The position numbers and the translations under genes are program-made. The notes under the pieces were generated by a model that was not told the origin of the DNA, did not search any database, and saw only the letters and a program-made list of their open reading frames with translations. Source: Chitinophaga rupis (lineage in GTDB: Bacteria > Bacteroidota > Bacteroidia > Chitinophagales > Chitinophagaceae). From it: DNA of 64,000 bases. This document shows positions 51,968-61,500 of this stretch, one piece after another. How positions within the stretch are numbered: position 1 is the first letter of the stretch; the number at the start of each line of letters is the position of its first letter. The stretch lies in assembly GCF_900109685.1 (NCBI RefSeq), contig NZ_FOBB01000001.1, positions 1,728,608-1,792,607 of the forward strand, in the 5' to 3' direction.

Positions 51968-52945
51968 TCATTCTTCTTCATGCCCGCGGCCCAATGAACG
52001 CCGCTTTTGCCAGGCCTGGTCCAGCTGCTGAAACTCCTGCAGCTGGGTGGCGGTAAACGATTTGCCGGCCAGCTCCCGCAGGGAGGGCTGCCCGGCATTT
52101 ACCCAGGCCGTGTACCAGCAGCTGGCCGCTGCCTGCATAGCGCTGCGCATGCGCCGTTCCACCATATTGCCCAGCAGCTGGTGATAGGCCAGGGTATAGG
52201 CTTTTGAATAATTCCGCACCAGTACGCCATTCCGTTTTTCATAAGCATAACGCTGCCCCGGCGGGAACCGGCTGCTTAATTCTTTTTCCAGTCTTAATAC
52301 CGTATCGGCTGCCAGCGCGCTACCGATAATAACCTCCCATGCAAAGTCCTGCACATCCGCTATATAAGTGGCTTTGCCCGCCCAATAGTTAAAAGCCTTG
52401 TCTGCCACCAGCTCCGGTATGCGCGATTCCCACAGGCCGTGAATACCCTGCTGGTTGGTTAATTGCCCGTTATGATTGGAGCTGGCATGCAAAGGCACAT
52501 GCGCATCGGCAATATAATGCCCCAGCTCCGCAGAGAGTTTCAGAATCTGCGCCGCATCTTTTTCCTCAAAGGCACAGCTTAAACGGGCCACCATACGGGG
52601 AATATGCCAGGGCAGTATGCCATGCTGCTGTAAGGTATCGGCTGTATATTTTATCATAGCCGCCTGCCAGGAACGGGGCAGGCTGTCAAAAGGCGGTGGT
52701 CCGTAATGATCAATATCTATATAATGCCGGGGCGCTTCCGCAGCTACCGCATACCTTCTTTTATCAGGGTCTACAGCATGCTGCGTTATAAATTCCAGGT
52801 GCGGTTTATAGAACACCAGCATTTCCGGTGGCAGGGAAAATACCGCCAGCCGGTTAATACGCTGATGCGCAAAAAATCCCCAGCCAATTCCTTGTAACGG
52901 TAATAATAATCCTAACAGTATAAACGGTGAAAGCCGCTGGTACAT
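51968..52945 (-). CDS. Zinc-dependent phospholipase C / S1-P1-like family protein
   Basis: 325 residues with a signal peptide; the mature start would be WGFFAHQRINR, with the N-terminal Trp and His typical of zinc phospholipase C and P1 nuclease. Further His/Asp ligands are seen in RHYIDIDHYG, SAELGHYIADAHVPLHASSN (the HxxxD ... H cluster) and GIHGLWESRI. These trinuclear zinc sites hydrolyse phosphodiesters. The C-terminal tail is charged and not part of the core. Confidence 0.88.
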   Translation of the reverse strand: MYQRLSPFILLGLLLPLQGIGWGFFAHQRINRLAVFSLPPEMLVFYKPHLEFITQHAVDPDKRRYAVAAEAPRHYIDIDHYGPPPFDSLPRSWQAAMIKYTADTLQQHGILPWHIPRMVARLSCAFEEKDAAQILKLSAELGHYIADAHVPLHASSNHNGQLTNQQGIHGLWESRIPELVADKAFNYWAGKATYIADVQDFAWEVIIGSALAADTVLRLEKELSSRFPPGQRYAYEKRNGVLVRNYSKAYTLAYHQLLGNMVERRMRSAMQAAASCWYTAWVNAGQPSLRELAGKSFTATQLQEFQQLDQAWQKRRSLGRGHEEE

Positions 52946-53191
52946 ACAGGTTAAGCATTTAGCATTAAGTAATTTGAAAACTACACTGAGAGAGGATTGC
53001 AGCCGCTAAAATAAGCATAAAAATTATGCGTGCACACATATAATCTTGTTTTGTTAATGGTTGGTTAAACAAATGGTATGATCGCTGACGGGTTTTTATA
53101 TTTAGCATAAATATCCCACATCAGGCACGACCAAATATGAAAACAGCAGCACCTTAAACCCAATGCCGTGAAGTAGGGGACTAACTCAATT

Positions 53192-54019
53192 ATGGAAAAT
53201 TTTACGACCATTCCGGTAAATGGTATGCCCATTTTTACCCGCAGCACCGGTGAATCTGATAAAGCCATTATTTTCATTCATGGGGGATTGCAACAATCCG
53301 ATATCTGGGATGAGCAATTAAAAGATGAATTATTGCAGGAGCAGTTCCGCCTTATAGCGCCGGACCTGCCCGGCCATGGCCGTTCCGGGCGTAGCACCGC
53401 ACCGGAGCGGGATTATAGCATTGCCGGCATGGCGCGGCAGCTGGCCGATTATATTAATGCCAGCACCCTGGAAAATTATGTGCTGGTAGGCATTTCATCC
53501 GGCACAAATCTCATCAGCGAAGCGCTGCCTCTTTTATCGCAGCCGCCTAAAGGATTATTTTTTGCCGGTGCAGCTATTGGCAATCATGATACGCCGTGGG
53601 CCTCCGTACTACTGTCATCCCCGTACGAACAGGTGCTTACAGAAACCCCTTCGGACGCGGCATTAACCGCCTACAGCAAAAAGCTGGTGTACCGGCCTAC
53701 AGATCAGTTCATAGCCGGTTGCAAGCAATATTATTATGATACAGACCCGGTGTTCCGCACCACCTTTGGCCGGTATATGCGGGCTGATGGCGCCAATCAT
53801 ATAGATGGCCTGCAGCACAGCGAACTGCCTTTATGCCTGGTAATGGGGCAGCAGGAGAACGTGGTAAGGCTCAATTATCTGGATGGGGTTTCCTTTAAAC
53901 GTAAGTGGAAAGATACCATCTTCAAAGTGCCGGCAGCCGGGCATTTGGTGAATTACGACCAGCCGCAGATCTTCAACCACCTGTTATGGCAATTTGCAGA
54001 AGAAGTGTTGAATAAGTAA
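53192..54019 (+). CDS. Alpha/beta hydrolase
   Basis: 275 residues. IIFIHGGLQQSDIWDEQL is the oxyanion loop, LIAPDLPGHGRSG the strand-4 motif, YVLVGISSGTNLI the nucleophile elbow (Ser in GISSG), and PAAGHLVNYDQP carries the catalytic His. No signal peptide. It could be an esterase, haloperoxidase-like or lactonase enzyme. The 246 bp upstream hold no gene. Confidence 0.88.
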   Translation: MENFTTIPVNGMPIFTRSTGESDKAIIFIHGGLQQSDIWDEQLKDELLQEQFRLIAPDLPGHGRSGRSTAPERDYSIAGMARQLADYINASTLENYVLVGISSGTNLISEALPLLSQPPKGLFFAGAAIGNHDTPWASVLLSSPYEQVLTETPSDAALTAYSKKLVYRPTDQFIAGCKQYYYDTDPVFRTTFGRYMRADGANHIDGLQHSELPLCLVMGQQENVVRLNYLDGVSFKRKWKDTIFKVPAAGHLVNYDQPQIFNHLLWQFAEEVLNK

Positions 54020-54118
54020 AAAGTAAAAAAGTAAAAATTAAAAAGGGAGTGCTTTGGTTGAACATAACATCCTAAGGCAGGGTATTTTTTAATTTTTAAC
54101 TTTTACTTTTTTACTTAG
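54013..54118. terminator. Long AT-rich inverted repeat between convergent genes
   Basis: The arm at 54013-54045 (AAGTAAAAAAGTAAAAATTA style) is complementary to 54084-54117 (AATTTTTAACTTTTACTTTT style). It covers the stop codons of both converging genes. The repeated AAGTAAA units make it look like an expanded repeat acting as a bidirectional terminator. Confidence 0.6.
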
Positions 54119-54737
54119 TATGATGGTCAAGGGAGGTAACGCCGCCGCTTACCGCGAACTTCATGGCTTCACCTGCGGAAATATTCTCCAGCGGTTTCAC
54201 TCTTTCTTTAGGCACCATAAAAACTTTGCCGGTAATGGCATAGGCATGAGGTACGTACACGGCCATATACCCTTCCAGGCCTAAATAGCTCACATCCGTT
54301 TGGGTAATAAAGCCCATTTCCCATACATCCAGCCCGTATAGCTGTACCAGCACGGGATGGTCAAATTTCTTTTTCTCGCCCACAAACGCATCAAACACAT
54401 CTTTTACAGAGCTGTAAATGTATTTGATAAAAGGAGTACGCTCCATCAGGCGGTCAAACATATCAAACAGGCGGCCTACAATAAAAGAGGAGCTCAGATA
54501 CCCTACCATAATGATCAGCAGCAATACCAGCACAAAACCTACCCCTTTATAATGCAGGTACTTATATACAAGCGTATTTTCCGGAAGCAGTGAAGTGGGC
54601 AGCAGGTTATCCACCGTCATAAAGGCCCAGTAGATGGTAAACGCGGTAATGCCAATAGGAGCCAGGATCAGTAAACCCTGGAAAAAGTACCGCAGTATAC
54701 GGGCGGCAATGGCTTTCATTTTAAGTTCGGGAGACAT
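54111..54737 (-). CDS. DUF502 family membrane protein
   Basis: 208 residues. Two membrane helices (FFQGLLILAPIGITAFTIYW and GVGFVLVLLLIIMVGYLSSS) come before a soluble part with the family marks RTPFIKYIYSSVKDVFDAF, HPVLVQLYGLDVWEMGFITQ and YMAVYVPHAYAITGKVFMVP. DUF502 proteins are widespread inner-membrane proteins of unknown function. Confidence 0.92.
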   Translation of the reverse strand: MSPELKMKAIAARILRYFFQGLLILAPIGITAFTIYWAFMTVDNLLPTSLLPENTLVYKYLHYKGVGFVLVLLLIIMVGYLSSSFIVGRLFDMFDRLMERTPFIKYIYSSVKDVFDAFVGEKKKFDHPVLVQLYGLDVWEMGFITQTDVSYLGLEGYMAVYVPHAYAITGKVFMVPKERVKPLENISAGEAMKFAVSGGVTSLDHHTK

Positions 54738-54896
54738 AATATTATTACAATATGCTAGGTGCGGATGAGCGAATGTGCAACGGTGATTCCGATTTCCGGG
54801 CGCAAATTAGCTAGATTATTCCAGATTAGGTTTACTTACATAAGCACATCTCGGTCCCGGAGCCAGTGTATCCTGATTGCAGGGATTTAAAACAGG

Positions 54897-55160
54897 TATT
54901 GTAAACTTCAAACAGGATTATTTACTAAAGGTGTAAACCTATAATGGGATGAGATCGTATGCTCCTCTCCTGGAAAGGCCAGATATTGTAAGCTTCAAAC
55001 AGGATTATCAGGATTATTTAACAAAGGTGTAAACCTATGTAGGATGAGATCGTATGCTGCTTCCTGGAAAGGCCAAATATTGTAAACTTCAAACAGGATT
55101 ATTTAACAAGGTGTAAACCAATATTAGGACGAGACCGTATGCTCCCTTCGTGAAAAAGCC
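54897..55160. repeat. About three tandem copies of an 87-bp repeat
   Basis: Each copy begins TATTGTAA(A/G)CTTCAAACAG and goes on through GGTGTAAACC and GA(T/C)CGTATGCT. Copies start at 54897, 54984 and 55078. The second has a 9-bp internal duplication, and the third is cut short near 55150. No reading frame runs through them. Confidence 0.85.
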
Positions 55161-55331
55161 CTCATAATGGCTCCGTAATTGCTGCGCAATTCGGGTGCAA
55201 CCCGTGCGCAACTCGGGTCGGGGTTTTGGAATATAGCTATTGAGAATAAAATATAAAATCCCCGCCCATCTACCCATTTCCCCCCTACCTCCCCTAAACG
55301 CGACAATTTCCATTTTTTTATCATGGAAACT

Positions 55332-55361
55332 TTTGTAGTTTAAAAAGTTTCCCTAGTTTTG
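55332..55361 (+). promoter_or_regulatory. Promoter of the tetR-led efflux operon
   Basis: TTTG at 55332-55335 and TAGTTTTG at 55354-55361 are separated by 18 bp, an almost ideal Bacteroidota promoter. The ATG follows 39 bp later. Confidence 0.7.
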
Positions 55362-55400
55362 TCCGGGCTTTGTACATCTCTCAATGCCCATTTGAATCCA

Positions 55401-56021
55401 ATGGAAGTACAGGAAAGAATATTAGATACCGCCTTTAGCCTGTTCCGGCAATACGGCACCAGGTCCATTACCATGGACGATATTGCCACCCGCATGGGCA
55501 TCTCCAAAAAAACCTTGTATGCCCATTTTGTAGATAAGGACGATATGGTGGTACACGCCATCAGGCGCTACCTGGAAATTATTCAGGAAGAGGAGCGCAC
55601 CATCATCAGCAAAGCCGACAACGCCATAGAAGAGCTGTTTGAGATCATGAACATGATGGACGAAAAGCTGCGCAACATGAACCCGGTGATCATGCTGGAC
55701 CTGCAAAAGTTCCATTCCCGGGCATTCCTCGTGTTCCAGGAGTACCGCAACAGCTCCCTGCGTACCACCATCCGCACTAACCTGGAGCGGGGCATCCGGG
55801 AAGGGCTGTACCGGAAAGACCTGGATGTGAACATCCTCACACAGTTCCGCATAGCCTCCGCAATGGTGTGTTTTCAGCCGGAAGTGTTCCCGATGGAAGG
55901 CTATGATATGGGAAAGGTACAGCGCGTATTACTGGAGCATTTTTTATACGGAGTATCGTCAGCAGAGGGTTTCCGCTTAATAGAAAAGTACAGGCAACAA
56001 CAACTATCGCTAAACAAATAG
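55401..56021 (+). CDS. TetR/AcrR family transcriptional regulator
   Basis: 206 residues from the ATG at 55401. The N-terminal helix-turn-helix is classical (ILDTAFSLFRQYGTRSITMD then DIATRMGISKKTLYAHFVDK). The C-terminal ligand-binding half (about 60-206) is helical and not assigned. It is 10 bp before the TolC-like gene, so it heads and presumably represses the efflux operon. Confidence 0.95.
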   Translation: MEVQERILDTAFSLFRQYGTRSITMDDIATRMGISKKTLYAHFVDKDDMVVHAIRRYLEIIQEEERTIISKADNAIEELFEIMNMMDEKLRNMNPVIMLDLQKFHSRAFLVFQEYRNSSLRTTIRTNLERGIREGLYRKDLDVNILTQFRIASAMVCFQPEVFPMEGYDMGKVQRVLLEHFLYGVSSAEGFRLIEKYRQQQLSLNK

Positions 56022-56031
56022 ATACAACTGT

Positions 56032-57405
56032 ATGCAATCAGAACGAAAGCTCATTATCCTGGCCGGTTCATTGCTACTGCTAATGGCACTTACCACCACC
56101 CTGCGCGCGCAGCAAGCAGCGCCGCAGTCACAGGGGCCCTTGCAGCTAAGCGCCAAACAGGCCGTGGATTATGCACTCGCTAATCAAACAACAATTAAAA
56201 ATGCCAGGCTGGATGAGCTAATTCAGCTGGCTAAGAACAAAGAAGTAAGCGGGCTGGCACTACCCACCATTACCGCTAACGGCGCTTACTCCTATTCACC
56301 CGTATTGCAAAAGTCGCAGATAGACCTGCACAACTTTGATCCCAGCGCGCCGGAAGGCACCTACCAGGCCGTAGCTTTTGGACTCACCCACAACATGACC
56401 GGTGATGTAAAGCTTAACCAAACCCTGTTTGATCCCAGCGTACTGGTAGCCTTACAGGCCCGCAAAACGCTGGAGGAGCTGGTTGCGCGCAATGTGCAAA
56501 AATCAGAAGTAGATGTAAAGGTTGCTGTATACAAAGCATACTATAACGTGCTCTCCGCTAACAAAGCGCTCACCATTCTGAAAGGGAATATTGCCACACT
56601 GGATAAAACCCTTTCCGATACCCGCGAAACCTATAAGAATGGATTGGCCGAGAAGCTGGATGTAGACCGCTTAACCGTGCAAATGGCCAACCTCAGTACG
56701 GAGATCACCAAGCTGCGCAACCTGATAGAAGTAGGCACTGCTGCGCTGAAATTCCAGATGGGCATGCCCATGGCTCAAGCCATAGAATTAACGGACACGC
56801 TCTCTACCGAAGCCATTGCAGCGCAAACCGTTAATGTAGATGGTTTCAATTACGATCAGCGGATAGAGTACCAGGTATTACAGTCACAGAAACGCGCAAA
56901 CGAATATGATCTGAAACGGTATAAGATGAAAGGGCTGCCTACGCTTTCCTTTAACGCCTCTGCCGGTTCTTTGAGAGGTAGCAGCCAGTTCGATTATTTC
57001 AAGAATCCCACCTGGTATGGCTATAGTACGCTGGGCCTGAACCTTTCCGTACCCATCTTCGCCGGCTTCCAGCGCAAACGGCAGGTAGATCAGGCTTTCC
57101 TGGCCCTGAAAAAAACAGAGCAGAATGTAGAGAACCTGAAGCTGTCCATTGACCTGGAGCAATCACAATCCGCCTCCACTTTCCGCAATAACCTGCTTAC
57201 CCTGCAATCGCAGGAGCAGAATATGCAGCTGGCGCAGGAAGTATATACCACTACCCAGATCAAGTATCGTGAAGGGGTAGGCAGCAGCCTGGAAATGAGC
57301 ACCGCGGAAAATGACCTGCTCACCGCACAGAAAAATTATTTCGATGCCTTGTACAATACGATAGTGGCGAAGATTGATTACATGAAGGCCTACGGAAAAT
57401 TGTAA
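56032..57405 (+). CDS. TolC family outer-membrane efflux protein
   Basis: 457 residues with a signal peptide ending near TLRAQQ (residue 26). Two OEP repeats are present: LSAKQAVDYALANQTTIKNA opens the first, and NYDQRIEYQVLQSQKRANEY the second. The end ENDLLTAQKNYFDALYNTIV is typical. There is no lipobox, unlike the channel protein of the other efflux operon (21812). It forms the outer-membrane duct for the pump encoded two genes on. Confidence 0.93.
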   Translation: MQSERKLIILAGSLLLLMALTTTLRAQQAAPQSQGPLQLSAKQAVDYALANQTTIKNARLDELIQLAKNKEVSGLALPTITANGAYSYSPVLQKSQIDLHNFDPSAPEGTYQAVAFGLTHNMTGDVKLNQTLFDPSVLVALQARKTLEELVARNVQKSEVDVKVAVYKAYYNVLSANKALTILKGNIATLDKTLSDTRETYKNGLAEKLDVDRLTVQMANLSTEITKLRNLIEVGTAALKFQMGMPMAQAIELTDTLSTEAIAAQTVNVDGFNYDQRIEYQVLQSQKRANEYDLKRYKMKGLPTLSFNASAGSLRGSSQFDYFKNPTWYGYSTLGLNLSVPIFAGFQRKRQVDQAFLALKKTEQNVENLKLSIDLEQSQSASTFRNNLLTLQSQEQNMQLAQEVYTTTQIKYREGVGSSLEMSTAENDLLTAQKNYFDALYNTIVAKIDYMKAYGKL

Positions 57406-57442
57406 AAGCTAAACCTAAACTGATCTTTAAAATTCGATCGAT

Positions 57443-58558
57443 ATGACCAAAAGATATTTCGTTATTCCCTTCACTACCCTGATACTGGCCGCTTGCGGCG
57501 GGGGCGCTCCCAATAAGGAAGCCCAGTTGCAGAAACTGAAGGATGAGAGATCAAAGCTGGAATCACAGATAGCCGCTCTTGAAAAAGAGGTAGGTACAAA
57601 AGATACTGTACAAAGAGTAAAAACCGTTACCCTGGCCACCCTGGAGGATACCACATTCCAGCACTATATTGATGTGCAGGGCAGCGTGGATGCACGCGAA
57701 AATGTGAACGTAACCTCCAAAGTACCCGGTGTGGTAACCGCCATACTGGTAAAGGAAGGTCAGCAGGTAAGCAAAGGCCAAACCCTGGGCCAGGTAGATG
57801 ATCAGCTGGCGCGCTCCGGTATATCAGAGCTGAAAACACAGCTGGAGCTGGCCACTACTACCTACGAAAAACAAAAGCGCCTCTGGGATCAGAAAATAGG
57901 CAGTGAAATGCAGTTCCTTACTGCAAAGAACAACAAAGAAAGCCTGGAAAGAAAGCTGGGCACCTTAAACGAGCAGCTGGCGCAAACCCGCATTGTTTCC
58001 CCCATCAATGGAACGGTAGATGCGGTAATAGCCAAGCTGGGAGATAACATTGGCCCCTCTTCCCCAACCGCTGCTTTCCGCGTGGTGAACAGCAATGCAT
58101 TAAAAGTAGTAGCCAATGTAGCAGAAGGTTATGCAGGTAATGTAAAAACCGGCGATGCGGTGCTCATCAGCTTCCCGGACATCAATAAAGACATCCGTAC
58201 CAAAATAGGTTTTGCATCCCGCACCATTGATCCGCAAAGCCGTACCATTAAAATTGAAGTACCGCTGCCGGCCGACCCCGCCCTGCGCCCTAACATGATA
58301 GCCCATGTGAAGATCATAGATTACACTGCAAAAAATGCAGTAGTGATACCCGTGAATGTAATACAGTACACCATGGGCAAGCCCTTTGTGGTAGTGGCTA
58401 AAGAAGCAGGTGGTAAAATGCTGGCACAGCGCCGGGATATTGAAATGGGACGCACCTATAATGATATAGCCGAAATAAAGAACGGACTGCAGGTGGGCGA
58501 GAAGCTGGTGACAACCGGTTACCAGGGATTAAATGATAACGACCTGATTAAACTCTAG
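57443..58558 (+). CDS. RND efflux periplasmic adaptor lipoprotein
   Basis: 371 residues. The lipobox is LILAACGGG (Cys17). A short coiled coil (about 28-50, EAQLQKLKDERSKLESQIAA) comes before the lipoyl half GVVTAILVKEGQQVSKGQTL, then the hairpin, RIVSPINGTVDAVIAKLGDN, the beta-barrel (SRTIKIEVPLPADPALRPNM) and the membrane-proximal end. It links the TolC-like and RND proteins; 26 bp to the pump gene. Confidence 0.94.
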   Translation: MTKRYFVIPFTTLILAACGGGAPNKEAQLQKLKDERSKLESQIAALEKEVGTKDTVQRVKTVTLATLEDTTFQHYIDVQGSVDARENVNVTSKVPGVVTAILVKEGQQVSKGQTLGQVDDQLARSGISELKTQLELATTTYEKQKRLWDQKIGSEMQFLTAKNNKESLERKLGTLNEQLAQTRIVSPINGTVDAVIAKLGDNIGPSSPTAAFRVVNSNALKVVANVAEGYAGNVKTGDAVLISFPDINKDIRTKIGFASRTIDPQSRTIKIEVPLPADPALRPNMIAHVKIIDYTAKNAVVIPVNVIQYTMGKPFVVVAKEAGGKMLAQRRDIEMGRTYNDIAEIKNGLQVGEKLVTTGYQGLNDNDLIKL

Positions 58559-58584
58559 CTATCAGCTAAGCTAAAAGCTAATGT

Positions 58585-61500
58585 ATGCAAGACAACCTGA
58601 ATAAAGAATTTAAGCCTACCAGCTGGTCCATTGATAATAAGGTGAGCATTTATGTAGCCACCATTATCATAGCCTTTGCCGGTATCCTTTCCTACATATC
58701 GTTACCCAAGGAGCAATTCCCGGAAGTAGTATTTCCGCAGTTCTATATTAATACGCTGTACCCCGGTACCGCACCGGAAGATATGGAAACACTGGTGACC
58801 AAGCCCATTGAAAAACAGCTGGGCGGCATCTCCGGTGTAAAGGAAATTAAAAGCACCTCCCTGCAGGACTATTCCATCATCACCATAGAATTTAATACGG
58901 ATGTGGATATAGAAACCGCGCGGCAGGAAGTGCGCGAGAAGGTGGATGAAGCCAAGGCCGACCTGCCTTCCGATCTCACCGTAAATGGTAAGGAACCGCA
59001 GATCATTAAGATAGATGTATCGCAGATCCCTATTATGAACGTGAACCTTTCCGGCGATTTTGACCTGCAATCCTTAAAGAAGTATGCAGATGAAATGCAG
59101 GACCGCATTGAAGCGCTCACAGAAATTACCCGTGTGGATATTGTGGGTGCGCTGGACCGCGAGATCCAGATCAACGTGGATAAATACAAGATGGACGCCG
59201 CCCGCATCAGCTTTGACGATATCATTAATGCAGTAGGCGCGGAGAACCGTACCGTCTCCGGCGGCCTGGTATCTATGGATGGGCAAAAGCGTACCCTCAG
59301 TGTGAAAGGAGAGTATAAAGATGCCAGTAAGATCGGCAACATTGTAGTGCGCGGTATGTCCGGCGCCGTAGTGTACCTGAGAGATGTGGCAGATGTGGTG
59401 GATGGTTTTAAAGAGCAGGAAAGTTATGCGCGTTTGAATGGTAAGAATGTAATTACGCTGAACGTAATTAAACAAAGCGGTAAGAACCTGATAGATGCCT
59501 CTGATAAGATCCGCGGCATCATTGCAGACATGCAAAAGAGCTATCTGCCCAAAGGTCTGAAAGTGGATATTACGGCAGACCAGTCTAAATCTACCCGCGT
59601 AACCCTGCATGATCTGATCAATACCATCATCATTGGTTTTGTGCTGGTAACCATCATCCTCATGTTCTTCATGGGCGCCATAAATGCCATTTTCGTGGCC
59701 ATGTCGGTACCCATCTCTATGTTCATTGCATTTTTGATCTTACCCACATTCGACTTTACGTTGAACATGATGGTGCTGTTCTCCTTCCTGTTAGCATTGG
59801 GTATAGTGGTGGATGATGCCATTGTGGTGATAGAGAACGTGCACCGGATCTTTCATGAACGGCACGACCTGGGAATTGTGAAAGCCGCTAAAATAGCGGC
59901 GGGCGAGGTGTTCCTGCCGGTATTATCCGGTACCCTTACAGTGCTGGCGCCTTTTGTGCCGCTGCTGTTCTGGCCCGGTGTAATAGGTAGCTTCATGTTC
60001 TTCCTGCCCGTAACGTTGATCGTTACACTGGGCGCCTCACTGGTAGTAGCCTATATCATCAACCCCGTATTTGCGGTTGATTTTATGGACCGCCATGAAG
60101 GAGAGGAGCATCCCAAACCTAAGTTTGATAAGAAGTTTAAGATAATCACCGCAGTATTTGCAGTAATAGCGCTCATTGCATATGCCAATAGTTTTGGCGT
60201 GGGCAACTTTGTAGTGTTCATGTACCTGCTGGTCGTGCTGGAACGTTTCTGGCTGGGCGGTGTAGCGCGCCGTTTTCAGCAGCACACCTGGCCTAAGGTG
60301 CAGGAATGGTATCACCGCCGTTTGGAGTGGTGCTTGAAAGGCTGGCGTCCTATAGGTATTCTGTTTGCCACCTTTGGCCTGCTGATCTTCAGCATTATCT
60401 TAACCGGTATCCGCAATCCGAAAGTGGTATTCTTCCCGCAGGCAGATCCCAACTTTATTTACGCTTACCTGGAGCTGCCTAATGGTACCGATCAGAAGTA
60501 CACAGATTCTATTACGCATATTGTAGAAGAGCGGATCACTAAAACAGTAGGCGCCAACAATCCTATTGTGGAATCCATTATCTCCAACGTAGCAGTAGGC
60601 GCCGGCGATCCCAGCCAGATGGACCAGAGCGTGCAGCCGCAGAAAGGTAAGGTAACCGTAGCTTTTGTGGAGTTTGGCGCACGTAAAGGACAGTCTACCA
60701 AAGACTACCTGGGCAAGATCCGCGATGCAGTGAAAGGCATACCCGGTGCAGATATTACAGTAGAGCAGGAGCAGGGCGGCCCCCCCACAGGCAAGCCGGT
60801 TAACATAGAGATCAGCGGTGATGATTTTAATGAGCTAACGCTTACCTCTATGCGCTTAAAACGCTACCTGGATTCTTTACAGATAGGTGGTGTGGAAGAG
60901 CTGAAAAGCGATTTTGAAAGTAACAAGCCGGAAATACTGGTGAATATAGACCGTGAAAGAGCGAATAAGGAAGGCATTTCTACGGGTGTAATAGGCATGG
61001 CTTTGCGTAATGCCCTGTATGGTGCAGAAGCTTCCAAGTTCCGGGATCCGGAAGATGATTATCAGATCATGGTGCGTTTTAAGGAAGATCAGCGTAATAA
61101 TATTAATACGCTTATGAACCTGAACATCACCTACCGCGATATGAACATGGGCGGCGCAATCCGCCAGGTGCCCTTATCCGCAGTGGCCAATATCACTTAT
61201 TCCAATACTTACGCCAGCGTAAAACGTATAGATCAGAAACGGGTGGTAACGCTGTATTCCAATGTGCTGACCGGTTATAATACCAACGAGGTAGTGCAGA
61301 AAGTGCAAAGCGCCATCAACCAGTTCAGCAAGCCGGATAGTGTAATTGTAAAAATGACCGGTGAGCAGGAAGATCAGCAGGAAACTATGAACTTCCTGGT
61401 AATGGCCATGCTGGGCGCAGTAGGCCTGATGTTTATGATCATGGTAACGCAGTTCAACTCAGTTGGCCGTCCTTTGGTAATTGCCATGGAGATCGTGTTC

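Noticed and set aside
54897..55160. CRISPR array
   Set aside because: The units are contiguous 87-bp tandem copies with no unique spacers, and no cas gene is present.
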